Source: Actinomycetota bacterium
GTDB lineage: Bacteria > Actinomycetota > Actinomycetes > Actinomycetales > Microbacteriaceae
Reading direction: 5' to 3'
Length of the DNA stretch: 48,849 nt
Assembly (NCBI GenBank): GCA_030838475.1
Contig: JAUZFP010000054.1
Coordinates: 1-48,849, forward strand
Shown piece by piece: positions 17,098-25,284 of the stretch. Under the pieces are notes generated by a model. That model was not told where the DNA came from. It worked only from the letters and a program-made list of their open reading frames with translations, and did not search any database. The position numbers were made by a program, and so were the translations under genes. Every line of letters starts with the position of its first letter. Within the stretch, counting starts at the first letter, position 1.

Positions 17098-18626
17098 AGT
17101 GCTCCCCCCGTCGCGAGGCGAATCAACTTGGCCTGGTCGGCCTCCGCCCGGTCGAGCGTTCCCACGAGGCGACCCCCGCTCATCACACCGATTCGATGGC
17201 TCATCCCGAGTACCTCTTCCATCTCGCTGCTGATGAGGAGGATGGCCAGACTCTCCGAGGCGAGCCGGGCAAGGATCCGGTAGATTTCGGCCTTGGCCCC
17301 GACGTCGATGCCCCTGGTGGGCTCATCAAGGATGAGGACGCGGGGGTTCGTACTCAGCCACTTGCTGAGCACCACCTTCTGCTGGTTGCCGCCACTGAGG
17401 GATCCGCCCTGGGCTTCGAGGCCGGCTCGGGCGGAAACCCGCAGGGTCTCGGCCTGGCTCGCCGCGGCCGCTCGCTCGGCCTTCCGATCGATGAGCCCAA
17501 GGAACGGGACCCTGAGGAGACCGTCGAGGGAGACGACCGTGAGGGTTTCCCGGATCGGTCGCTCGAGGAAGATGCCTTCGTCGCGTCGATCCTCGGTGAC
17601 AAACGCGATGCCGGCCCTGATGGCCGCGCGGGGATCGTTCCGCCGAACGGCCCTCCCCTGCACCTCGACCGTGCCTGTTGCTGTGGACAGCCCGAAGATG
17701 GCCCGGGCGGCCTCCGTCCGGCCGGCGCCCATGAGGCCGGCGAGGCCAAAGATCTCGCCCTCGTGCACCTCGAGCTCGATGTCGTGCACGAAGTCGTCGG
17801 ACACGGCGCGCACCCGAAGGGCGATCGTTTCGCCGGGCTTCTCCAGCGCCGGATATCCCTCGGCCAGTTCGCGACCGACCATCAGCTGTTCGAGCGAGCT
17901 CCTCGTCAGGTCGAACGTGGCCTCGTCGCCGACAACGGCGCCGTCCCGCATTACAACAACTCGGTCGCTGATCCGAAAGATCTCGTCAAGGGAGTGGCCG
18001 ATATAGAGGACGGCAACCCCGGTGTCCCGCAGGTCCTCGACGAGCGTGAGCACCCGCTCCCGCTCGGCGAGGTTGAGCGAAGAGGTGGGTTCGTCGAACA
18101 CGACAACCCTGGGGTCGTCGGCAAGAGCTTTTGCGATCTCGACGAGCTGCGCCTGGCCCGTGGAGAGGTCGGCAACCAGGGTCGACGGCGGGAAGTGCGC
18201 GCCGACCCGCTCGAGGTACGGTGTCGCATCGCGGATGAGGCGCCGTTGAGAGACGTTGAAACTCGAGTATTGGCCGAGCCGGTTGATGAGCACGTTCTCC
18301 GCCACCGACAGGTGCGGGAAGAGGCTGATCTCCTGGTGGATGGTGGATACGCCCTGGGCTCGCAGTCCCGCGACACCCGACGATTGCGGCGCGTCGAACA
18401 CGTTGATGTCGCCGGAGTCAGCTCGGAGGATGCCGCCGATCAGGTTCTTGATTGTCGACTTGCCTGCGCCGTTCTCACCAGCGAGCGCGACAACCTCGCC
18501 TGGGGCGATTGCGAACGTGACGCCTCGCACTGCCGAAACTCCGCCGAACGACTTCGTGACGTTCCGCAGGTCAACGGCAACACCGCCCGTCTCGGGGGCA
18601 TTGTCGGGATCTGGCGCGTCGTTCAA
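17094..18626 (-). CDS. Sugar ABC transporter ATP-binding protein, double-domain (RbsA/RhaT type)
   Basis: A protein of 510 aa with two fused nucleotide-binding domains. The first has GENGAGKST (Walker A, residues 50-58), signature LSTGQAQ and Walker B VVVFDEPTSSL. The second has the degenerate Walker A GLMGAGRTE, signature LSGGNQQKVVLSKWL and Walker B VLILDEPTRGID. This asymmetry is normal in the family. The TTG at 18626 is chosen because AAAAAGG lies six bases before it and the protein then begins right before the first domain. A TTG at 18686 would add 20 residues and cannot be excluded. It is the first gene of the transporter-kinase-aldolase-isomerase unit and energises uptake of the deoxyhexose. 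Confidence 0.9.
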   Translation of the reverse strand: MNDAPDPDNAPETGGVAVDLRNVTKSFGGVSAVRGVTFAIAPGEVVALAGENGAGKSTIKNLIGGILRADSGDINVFDAPQSSGVAGLRAQGVSTIHQEISLFPHLSVAENVLINRLGQYSSFNVSQRRLIRDATPYLERVGAHFPPSTLVADLSTGQAQLVEIAKALADDPRVVVFDEPTSSLNLAERERVLTLVEDLRDTGVAVLYIGHSLDEIFRISDRVVVMRDGAVVGDEATFDLTRSSLEQLMVGRELAEGYPALEKPGETIALRVRAVSDDFVHDIELEVHEGEIFGLAGLMGAGRTEAARAIFGLSTATGTVEVQGRAVRRNDPRAAIRAGIAFVTEDRRDEGIFLERPIRETLTVVSLDGLLRVPFLGLIDRKAERAAAASQAETLRVSARAGLEAQGGSLSGGNQQKVVLSKWLSTNPRVLILDEPTRGIDVGAKAEIYRILARLASESLAILLISSEMEEVLGMSHRIGVMSGGRLVGTLDRAEADQAKLIRLATGGAL

Positions 18627-18875
18627 GATGACCTTTTTCGGCAGTGAAAATGCGATCGTCCTAAATGTCAGCGTGTGGTGAAGCAATCTAGGGTGATTGT
18701 TCGATGACGCGACTTAGGTTCTGTATGAACACAAAGTAACATTGATCGTTAGCAAAATCCAATTGCAGACGCAATAAACTGAGGCCAATTACTCGAATTT
18801 TCGCGAGGGCGCGCCAGTTACCCCATTAGGCCGACTCGATAACAGCGCACGATGTCACATCGCCGCACTCGAGGG
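18627..18875. promoter_or_regulatory. Control region of the transporter/kinase operon
   Basis: A gap of 249 bp between the end of the GH31 gene and the ABC ATPase start, richer in A and T than the flanking genes. It holds the decamer GTAACATTGA (18736-18745), shared with the other deoxyhexose promoter, as part of TAAC-ATTGATC-GTTA (18737-18751). It must also hold the promoter of the minus-strand operon and the 3' end of the GH31 mRNA. No convincing rho-independent terminator was found. Confidence 0.45.
18736..18745 (+). promoter_or_regulatory. Shared decamer GTAACATTGA, candidate DeoR-type operator (copy 2)
   Basis: Identical to 9275-9284 and also preceded by an AACA tract. It lies 110 bp before the ATPase start chosen here, so it could control the transporter/kinase/isomerase operon together with the aldolase/dehydrogenase operon. 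Confidence 0.4.
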
Positions 18876-20927
18876 CTACCGCCGAGCGGCTGCCGCAATC
18901 TCGTTCGAGAGCGGATGATTTGCGCCGTTGAAGGTGAACACCGGGATGCGTTCAATGGGCGCCTCGACGTTCACCGTCTGGCCGCCGGCCAGCGTTTCGC
19001 CGGTCCACGCGTCCGTCCACGTCCCACCGACGGGAAGATAGACCTCACGCGATGTCTGGCCCGGCGCGAGGATCGGCGCGACCAGGATGTCCGGGCCGAA
19101 CATGAACTGGTCCTCGATCCGCCACGCAGCCTCATCCGCAGGAAAGTCGACGAACAACGGCCGCATGGGCGGAAGTCCCGTCTTCGCGGCAATCGACATG
19201 TGCTCGTGAATGTATGGGCGAAGTCGCTCCCGAAGGCGGATCACGTCCGCGATGATCTCGTACGCCTCGTCGCCGTACGACCACGGCTCGTTCGGGCCGC
19301 CGGTCTGGAGGTATCCGGTCGGTGTTCTCGGCTCACGGTCCCCGTGCAGACGAAACAGTGGGCAGAACGCACCAAACTGGAACCATCGGATAATCAGCTC
19401 GCGATAGTCGGGGTCCGATGCATCGCCACCGTGGAACCCCCCGATGTCCGTCGTCCACCAGGCGATCCCGGACATGGCGATGCTCAGGCCCGCGCGAACC
19501 TGCACGGCGAGAGACTCCCAGGTGGCCGGGATATCGCCCGACCACACGGCGGTCCCGTATTTCTGCGATCCCGCCCATGCCGACCTCGAGAAGAGCACTG
19601 TCTGGGGCAGCCCATCCGCCTTCATACCGTCCGCGAACAGCCGGGAGTTGTCGCGCGGGTAGATGTTGGCCACCTCGGCGCCGGGACCCGCGTAGAACGA
19701 GAGGTTCGATGGATGTGATGGATTGATCTCGGGTTCGGAGGCGTCGAGCCACCAGATCCCGATTCCGTGCGCTACGTAGTTCTTGCGGATCAGGTTCCAG
19801 ACGTACTGCCGCGTCCTGGGGTTCGTCGGATCGTAGAAGCTCACCGGCACCGGCTGCAGCATGCCCTTGTCCCGGATCATCTGGTGAACTTCGACACCCT
19901 GATCGGTTCCGACCAGCAGCCCGTTGTCGCGGTATTCGGCGAAGTTCTCCGACAGGGGCGACACGGTCGGCCATACCGACACCATGAGCTCGACGCCCAG
20001 TTCGCGAAGCTCGGCCACCATGGCCGTCGGGTCTGGCCATTCGTCGGCGTCGAACCGGTAGTCACCCATCGCCGACCAGTGGAAGTAATCGGAGACGATG
20101 ACGGAGAGCGGCAGTTTGCGCCGCGTGAACTCTCGCGCCACCTCCATCAACTCGTCCTGGGTTCGATAGCGCAGTTTGGACTGCCAAAATCCGCTCGCCC
20201 ATTCCGGAAGGTCGGGGACGTGGCCGGTCGCGTCCGCATAGCGCTCGAGGATCGCCGCGGGAGTCGTTCCCGAGGTGATCCAGTAGTCGATCTGTCGTCC
20301 CCTTGCCGCCTGCCAGCGGGTTGCATTGGCAGCGAACTCCACTCGCCCGACGGCGGGCAGATTCCAGAGCAGCCCGTATCCGCGGTTCGAGAGAACGAAC
20401 GGGATGTTGACCTCGCCGTTTCGTTGCACGAGGTCGAGAGCAAGTCCCTTCAGGTTGAGTTTGCCGTGGGTGCGCTGACCCATCCCGAAGAGCCGCTCGT
20501 CGTCGTACGCGGCGAACTCCTGTTGCAACTCGTATGTTCCTGAGCCGTCGCCGAGGTAGACCCGTGACCCCGGAGCCCAGAAGTGTTCGCGATGCTCGCG
20601 AAGCAGCTCTTCGCCTGTCGAGGTCCGATTGAAGGAGAGAAGGACCTCGGGATTCGCCTCAGTCTCGGAGAGGGTCGCGACCACCGTGATGTCACCGTGC
20701 ACGACCTCGGCACGACGATCTTCGGTGTCGACGCGCGGCGTCGGCGACGGTGGTGGCACCTCGAGTGCGCCCACGTCGTCCAGGGCGATCGTGTGCAGCG
20801 CACTACGAACTCGCACACTGTCGCGTCCCCAGGCTTGGATCCAGATGACCTCGTGGCCGTGACGGATCTCTACGCCGTCCTCGAGGGGACGGAACAGGAA
20901 TAGCACCTTGTCTTCTCCATTGCTCAT
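18876..20927 (-). CDS. Glycoside hydrolase family 31 (alpha-xylosidase/alpha-glucosidase-like)
   Basis: A protein of 683 aa with no signal peptide, so probably cytoplasmic. The N-terminal beta-sandwich (1 to about 240) includes FGMGQRTHGKLNLKG. The barrel has SDYFHWSAMGDYRFD near 280, nucleophile Asp395 in WWLDASEPE, acid/base Asp465 in WSGDIPATW, and WWTTDIGGFHGG near 490. A C-terminal beta domain follows (VYLPVGGTWTDAWTGE). ATG at 20927 overlaps the permease stop (ATGA). As the last gene of an ABC sugar operon, it probably hydrolyses the imported alpha-linked oligosaccharide. The exact sugar (alpha-xyloside, alpha-glucoside or other) is not settled by sequence. Confidence 0.9.
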   Translation of the reverse strand: MSNGEDKVLFLFRPLEDGVEIRHGHEVIWIQAWGRDSVRVRSALHTIALDDVGALEVPPPSPTPRVDTEDRRAEVVHGDITVVATLSETEANPEVLLSFNRTSTGEELLREHREHFWAPGSRVYLGDGSGTYELQQEFAAYDDERLFGMGQRTHGKLNLKGLALDLVQRNGEVNIPFVLSNRGYGLLWNLPAVGRVEFAANATRWQAARGRQIDYWITSGTTPAAILERYADATGHVPDLPEWASGFWQSKLRYRTQDELMEVAREFTRRKLPLSVIVSDYFHWSAMGDYRFDADEWPDPTAMVAELRELGVELMVSVWPTVSPLSENFAEYRDNGLLVGTDQGVEVHQMIRDKGMLQPVPVSFYDPTNPRTRQYVWNLIRKNYVAHGIGIWWLDASEPEINPSHPSNLSFYAGPGAEVANIYPRDNSRLFADGMKADGLPQTVLFSRSAWAGSQKYGTAVWSGDIPATWESLAVQVRAGLSIAMSGIAWWTTDIGGFHGGDASDPDYRELIIRWFQFGAFCPLFRLHGDREPRTPTGYLQTGGPNEPWSYGDEAYEIIADVIRLRERLRPYIHEHMSIAAKTGLPPMRPLFVDFPADEAAWRIEDQFMFGPDILVAPILAPGQTSREVYLPVGGTWTDAWTGETLAGGQTVNVEAPIERIPVFTFNGANHPLSNEIAAAARR

Positions 20928-21739
20928 TTGACGGCACCCCCGAGCGCTCCTGCGGCGATGTATCGCTGCGCAAAGACGAGGAAGATGATCGCGGGGATCG
21001 AGGCCAGCGCGGCGGTGGCCATGACCGGTGCCCAGCTCTGGATGTTCGCGGTGAGGTAGGTATAGATACCCAGCGTCACGGGGCGTACAGTCGCGGATGT
21101 TGTCAGGGTCACAGCGAAGACGAAGTCGCTCCAGGCGAACAGGAAACTGAACAGTCCCGCCGTGATGATCGAGTTTCGGCTCACGGGGACGACGATCGAC
21201 CAGAACGCCCGCCAGTGGCCTGCGCCGTCTACCCGTGCGGCCTCGACCAGCGACGGCGGAATGGACTCCATGAACGCGCGAAGGATCAGGATCGCGAAGG
21301 GAATTGAGGTTGTGGCATCCGCCAGGATCAGCCCGGGGATGCTGTTGAGCAGGCCGAGGTCGTTGTACGCGGTGTAGAGCGCATTCGCGATCACGATTCC
21401 GGGGATCATCTGCGAGATCAGCAGGGCGAGCATGACGAGGCCCACCCAGCGCAGCCGGAACTTCGCGAGTGCATAGGCGGCCGGGGTAGCGACCAGCAGG
21501 GTGAAGATCACCGTTCCGACGGCAACCGCAAGGCTCGTCCCCATGTTGCCCAGCTGTTCGCTGATCGCCTGTTGGTACGCGACGAAGGTCGGGTGCAGCG
21601 GAATGAGCGTCGCATTCACCGCGGCGGGCCCGGACTGGAGGGACGTGTTGACCATCCAGTAGACGGGAAAAAGCATGATCGCGAGAAACACGATCCCGAG
21701 CACGGTGTACGGGAGCTGCCTCGTCTTGGTTTGCTTCAT
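20924..21739 (-). CDS. Carbohydrate ABC transporter permease (MalG type)
   Basis: A protein of 271 aa with six predicted membrane segments and the EAA loop EAARVDGAGHWRAFWSIVVP, which contacts the ATPase. ATG at 21739. It pairs with the MalF-type permease 12 bp upstream. No ATP-binding gene occurs in this operon; as is common in actinobacteria, a shared MsiK-type ATPase elsewhere is presumably used. Confidence 0.93.
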   Translation of the reverse strand: MKQTKTRQLPYTVLGIVFLAIMLFPVYWMVNTSLQSGPAAVNATLIPLHPTFVAYQQAISEQLGNMGTSLAVAVGTVIFTLLVATPAAYALAKFRLRWVGLVMLALLISQMIPGIVIANALYTAYNDLGLLNSIPGLILADATTSIPFAILILRAFMESIPPSLVEAARVDGAGHWRAFWSIVVPVSRNSIITAGLFSFLFAWSDFVFAVTLTTSATVRPVTLGIYTYLTANIQSWAPVMATAALASIPAIIFLVFAQRYIAAGALGGAVK

Positions 21740-21751
21740 GTTTCGCGTGCC

Positions 21752-22708
21752 CTATTCGTCGATCGCGCGTCGGTTGAGCCGCAGGTAGACGACCGTGAAT
21801 ACCAGGGAGATGACGATCAGGATGTTGCTGATCGCCGCGCCGGTGCCGAACGAGAACACCACGAACGACTGCTGGTAGGAGTTCGTGGCGAGGGTCTGGG
21901 TCGCGTTCGCTGGTCCGCCTCCGGTGAGGCCGAGGATGATGTCGAGGACTTTGAGCGTGTACACGACGCCGAGAACGAGCACGACGCTGACGACGGGACG
22001 CAGATTCGGCCACGTAACGTAGCGGAACGCCTTCCAGCCGGTCGCGCCATCCAGCGCCGCCGCCTCGTACTGTTCCTCCGGAATTCCCTGCAGGCCGCCG
22101 TAGAGGATGGTCGCATTGAACGGAATCCCCAGCCAGATATTGACGAGAATGACGGAGATCAGGGCGACGTTGGGGCTGCTGAGCCACGGTATCGCGGCGG
22201 GGGTCACGTGCAGGAACAACAGCGCCTGGTTCAGGATTCCGCTGTCCTGGTCGAGGATCCACTTCCAGACCGCGCTCGATGCGATGAGCGGCAGCAGCCA
22301 GGGCAGGAGCAGAAGTGATCGAAGAACGCCGCTCAGCGGAAAGCGTCGCTTGAAAAAGAGGGCGAGTGCCATCCCGATGACGAACTGCCCGACGATCGAC
22401 CCGACGGTGAATAGCCCGGTGTTGATCAGGGTGGTCGAGAACAGACTGTTCTTGATCACGCTGACGTAGTTGGCGAAGCCGACCCACGGCGCCTCACCGG
22501 TGAAGAATGTTTTCGTCGTGTAGTCCTGAAAACTCATGACGACGTTCTTCACGATCGGATAGCCGAAGAACAGCCCGATATAGATGACGGCGGGGGCCAG
22601 GAACGCCCACTGCGCAATCCGCTCAACGGAGAGCCGCCGCTGCCGGCGCAATGGCTCCTTCGGCGCGGCCTGGCCTGTGCCCGCCGCCGCGAGGTCTATT
22701 GCCGTCAT
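21752..22708 (-). CDS. Carbohydrate ABC transporter permease (MalF type)
   Basis: A protein of 318 aa. A basic cytoplasmic N-terminus (about 30 residues) precedes six membrane segments. The EAA loop reads EEQYEAAALDGATGWKAFRY. ATG at 22708. It forms the membrane channel with the product of the next gene. A long stem-loop separates it from the binding-protein gene upstream. Confidence 0.93.
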   Translation of the reverse strand: MTAIDLAAAGTGQAAPKEPLRRQRRLSVERIAQWAFLAPAVIYIGLFFGYPIVKNVVMSFQDYTTKTFFTGEAPWVGFANYVSVIKNSLFSTTLINTGLFTVGSIVGQFVIGMALALFFKRRFPLSGVLRSLLLLPWLLPLIASSAVWKWILDQDSGILNQALLFLHVTPAAIPWLSSPNVALISVILVNIWLGIPFNATILYGGLQGIPEEQYEAAALDGATGWKAFRYVTWPNLRPVVSVVLVLGVVYTLKVLDIILGLTGGGPANATQTLATNSYQQSFVVFSFGTGAAISNILIVISLVFTVVYLRLNRRAIDE

Positions 22709-22727
22709 TCGTCATGCCCTTCCTGGC

Positions 22728-22767
22728 ATCGTGGCATCCCGACGCGAACACGTCGGGATGCCACGAT
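22728..22767 (-). terminator. Intercistronic stem-loop after the GH31-operon binding-protein gene
   Basis: A perfect 17-bp inverted repeat (ATCGTGGCATCCCGACG at 22728-22744, complement at 22751-22767) with a six-base loop CGAACA. It lies 12 bp after the binding-protein stop and 20 bp before the MalF-type start. It is the same arrangement as at 14991-15022 but with unrelated sequence. Probably an attenuator or mRNA stabiliser that raises binding protein over permeases. Confidence 0.7.
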
Positions 22768-22779
22768 CATGATTGATCC

Positions 22780-24000
22780 CTAGTTGCCGGACTGCGCCTG
22801 AGCCAGTGCGGCGTCCGGAGCCGCCTTACCGGTCAATGACAGCTGCTCGGCCGTGTAGATCTTGGTCGCGGCCGTCGGCCAGTCGGCTCCGAGGAGCGCT
22901 GTGCGAGCGCGAGCGTCAGCGATGATCTTCGCAAAGCCGGCCAGGTCCGGGTTCGCCTTGCCAAACGCTGCCGCGGCCGCCTCGTTGGACGGGATGTAGA
23001 GATTAGCCGTGGCGATCGCTCCGGCGTTCTTGGCGTTGTTGATGCACGCGACAAGCTTCCCTGCGGCCGCCTGCTTCGCCTTGTCTCCCGTGTTGGTGAC
23101 GTTGAACGTCTCGCCGCCGAGCGGCGCCTGGGAGGTCTGGTCCGCGGTGCGCGTCGGCAGCGGCACGTAACCCCAGTGAAGCGAGCTCACCGCGGTCAAC
23201 GACGGGATCTGCCACGGCCCGTTTTCCATCATCGCTGCCTTGCCGGCGATGAACTGGTTGTCGACGTCGCTCTGAGCCCAGCTGTCGACGCTCGCCGAGG
23301 CGGAGCCGGCCTTGACCAGGTCAGTAAGCAGCGCGAGCGCTCCGGCCGTCTGAGAAGTGTTGATGTTCTTCTCGCTTCCGCCGTTGCTCCACATCCAGGG
23401 CATGAACTGCCACGTGCCCTCGTAGGTGTTGATGCCGCTGAAGGCGAACCCATAGTGGTCCGGGGTGGTCAGCGCTTTCGCGTCCGTCGTCAGCTCGGCC
23501 CAGGTCTTGGGCGGAGTGATCCCGGCCGCAGAGAGGATGTCCTTGTTGTAGAACAGCGCGAGAGAGTTCACCGCAGGAGCGAGGCCGTACAGGTCACCCT
23601 TGTAGGTGCCGGCCGAGAGCACGCCCGGCGAGACACCCTTGCCGGTGATGCCGTAGTTCTTCAGCGGCGAGAGCGCGCCGGATGAAGCGATTTGCTGGAC
23701 ATCCGGATTGTCGAGCATGAGCACGTCCGGGAGTGTCTTCGACGAAGACTGCTGCAGGACCTTGGAGATGAGGCTGGCGCCGGGGACATGGGTCGCGGTC
23801 ACCGTGTCTCCCTCGGCAGCGGCACAGGTCGCGTAGATCTTGTTGTACACGTCGACCTGCGGGGCCTGGAAGTAGTCCTCGACGGTCAGGTCCAGATGAG
23901 AGGCGCTCGGTGCGGCTTTCGTCGTTGGGGAACAGGCGGCCAGCCCGATGGGGACGAGGGCCGCGACCGCGAGGGCCGCGACGATTCGTATGGTTTTCAC
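22780..24000 (-). CDS. Extracellular sugar-binding lipoprotein of an ABC transporter
   Basis: A protein of 406 aa. GTG at 24000 with AAAGGAG eight bases before it. Residues 1-23 are a lipoprotein signal with lipobox LAAC (Cys23). The mature part is a family 1 solute-binding protein: LPDVLMLDNPDVQQIAS, GLAPAVNSLALFYNKDI, TPPKTWAELT, FIAGKAAMMENGPWQIP, and PLGGETFNV. It binds an oligosaccharide and delivers it to the MalF/MalG-type permeases. It is first in the operon that ends with GH31 and is controlled by the LacI-type operator at 24136-24149. Confidence 0.93.
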   Translation of the reverse strand: MKTIRIVAALAVAALVPIGLAACSPTTKAAPSASHLDLTVEDYFQAPQVDVYNKIYATCAAAEGDTVTATHVPGASLISKVLQQSSSKTLPDVLMLDNPDVQQIASSGALSPLKNYGITGKGVSPGVLSAGTYKGDLYGLAPAVNSLALFYNKDILSAAGITPPKTWAELTTDAKALTTPDHYGFAFSGINTYEGTWQFMPWMWSNGGSEKNINTSQTAGALALLTDLVKAGSASASVDSWAQSDVDNQFIAGKAAMMENGPWQIPSLTAVSSLHWGYVPLPTRTADQTSQAPLGGETFNVTNTGDKAKQAAAGKLVACINNAKNAGAIATANLYIPSNEAAAAAFGKANPDLAGFAKIIADARARTALLGADWPTAATKIYTAEQLSLTGKAAPDAALAQAQSGN

Positions 24001-24135
24001 TTGATTAGCTCCTTTGCTGATGCAATTAAATGGGGTGTTGGTTGCTGGCGCTGTACGCCGGGGTATTACCTTCCGCGTGAACGCACGTCTGCGCCCACGA
24101 AGCTTCCGTCGAACGTGTCAGTCTGACAACAATCG

Positions 24136-24149
24136 TCAAACCGGTTTGA
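24136..24149. promoter_or_regulatory. LacI-type operator, perfect palindrome (operon copy)
   Basis: TCAAACCGGTTTGA, a perfect 14-bp palindrome with the central CCGG usual for LacI-family sites. It lies 136 bp before the binding-protein start. On the minus strand it falls just after a TTGACC (24155-24160) that could serve as the -35 element, so bound repressor would block the operon promoter. Confidence 0.85.
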
Positions 24150-24183
24150 TGAATGGTCAAAAAAAATCTCCGACCGCCCGTGG

Positions 24184-25188
24184 CTAGATGGCACGGCTGC
24201 TCCCCCGATCGATGAGTACGGGCTCGAGAAGCTCAGATACGACGGGACGTTCACGGTCCGCGATCCGCGCTGCGAGGAGCTGGACCGCGCGAGTGGCCAC
24301 CGGCTTCGGTGAGGCCTCGATGGCCGTGTACGGCAGGGAAAACATGCTGCCGAACTGCTCAGAAAAGACGCTCACGACCGACAGATCGCGCGGTACCGAC
24401 AGCCGCCGCTGTGCAAGCAACATGGGCAGGTCGACGAGTACACCCTCGTTGTGGACCAGCAGCGCCGTCGCGGTCGGATGCCGATCGAGGGCTTCTTCGA
24501 CCCCCTGGTACCGCCTCACCGGATTCGTGCCGCCATAGACGATATTGAGGGACACGCCGAGCTCTGCCGCGGTGTCCACCGCGGCGTCGCGAAATCGCCA
24601 GGCGAATCCGACACTCTGCGCGAACAGTTCCTCGGGGAACGTGATGAAGATGACCTCACGGTGACCGTAGTCGAACAGATGCCGCACCAACAGTCTCCCC
24701 GCTGCCGCGAAATCAAGGTCAACGGAGTCGAGAGACTCGTTTCCCTCGGCGTAGCCCATCAGCACGCCGGGCTGCCGGGCGCCAAGGATGCTCACCGCCC
24801 GATCGTCGTGTCGCTTGACGTCCAGCACGAGAACCCCGTCGACGAGGTTGCTGTCGGTGACACGCGTGATGCCTTCGGCTCCGTCCACCTCGGTCACCAT
24901 GAGCACGTCGTATCCCAGGCTTCGCGCCGTTTCCGAAACGACGAGCACATACTGCATCGTCGCGGGCGCGAACTCCTCGGGAGTGATGGAAATGACAAGT
25001 CCCATGATCGACGACTTCGACGTGGCCAGAGCCTTCGCCCCAGCGTTGGGCGTGAATTTGAGCGCGATGATCGCCTCATTGATCCGCTCGCGGGTTGCCA
25101 GCGAGATGGGACGCTTACCGGACAGAGCGTGCGACACCGTGCTGCGGGATACTCCCGCATGCTGGGCCACATCGGCAATTGTCGCCAT
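24184..25188 (-). CDS. LacI-family transcriptional repressor of the GH31/ABC operon
   Basis: A protein of 334 aa. The N-terminal helix-turn-helix and hinge read ATIADVAQHAGVSRSTVSHA, then LSGKRPISLATRERINEAI and KFTPNAGAKALAT. The remainder is a periplasmic-binding-like sensor domain (GLVISI, LVVSETARSLGYDVLMV, and a Leu/Asp-rich DGVLVLDVKRHD loop). ATG at 25188 with GGAG before it. It lies on the same strand, directly before the operon. The identical palindrome in front of the operon and twin copies in front of its own gene indicate control of the operon and autoregulation, with the imported sugar as likely inducer. Confidence 0.93.
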   Translation of the reverse strand: MATIADVAQHAGVSRSTVSHALSGKRPISLATRERINEAIIALKFTPNAGAKALATSKSSIMGLVISITPEEFAPATMQYVLVVSETARSLGYDVLMVTEVDGAEGITRVTDSNLVDGVLVLDVKRHDDRAVSILGARQPGVLMGYAEGNESLDSVDLDFAAAGRLLVRHLFDYGHREVIFITFPEELFAQSVGFAWRFRDAAVDTAAELGVSLNIVYGGTNPVRRYQGVEEALDRHPTATALLVHNEGVLVDLPMLLAQRRLSVPRDLSVVSVFSEQFGSMFSLPYTAIEASPKPVATRAVQLLAARIADRERPVVSELLEPVLIDRGSSRAI

Positions 25189-25203
25189 GCTTTGTCTCCA
25201 TCG

Positions 25204-25217
25204 TCAAACCGGTTTGA
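25204..25217. promoter_or_regulatory. LacI-type operator before lacI, proximal copy
   Basis: TCAAACCGGTTTGA, identical to 24136-24149. It begins 16 bp before the repressor start codon, so repressor bound here would block transcription or early elongation of its own gene. Confidence 0.85.
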
Positions 25218-25244
25218 TCAACCTAGCGCAGGTTCGCTGGATCG

Positions 25245-25258
25245 TCAAACCGCTTTGA
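25245..25258. promoter_or_regulatory. LacI-type operator before lacI, distal copy
   Basis: TCAAACCGCTTTGA, one base from a perfect palindrome. It is 41 bp (about four helical turns) from the proximal copy, so two repressor dimers would bind on the same face of the DNA. Confidence 0.8.
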
Positions 25259-25284
25259 CCAATCGGCACCATGGAACGTAAGGG

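Noticed and set aside
18850-18862. CGATGT-C-ACATCG symmetrical element just upstream of the GH31 stop region
   Set aside because: Loop of one base cannot form a terminator hairpin, and no second copy was found near other promoters; probably chance.
20928-22487. An open minus-strand frame continuing the GH31 frame upstream, giving a 1203-residue composite
   Set aside because: The upstream 520 residues are Arg-rich, low-complexity and out of frame with two clear permease genes; GH31 itself starts at ATG 20927 with an ATGA overlap.
24151-24200. Run of eight A (T on the minus strand) near the lacI stop as a rho-independent terminator
   Set aside because: The only nearby stem is five base pairs and is separated from the T-run; too weak to list as a terminator.
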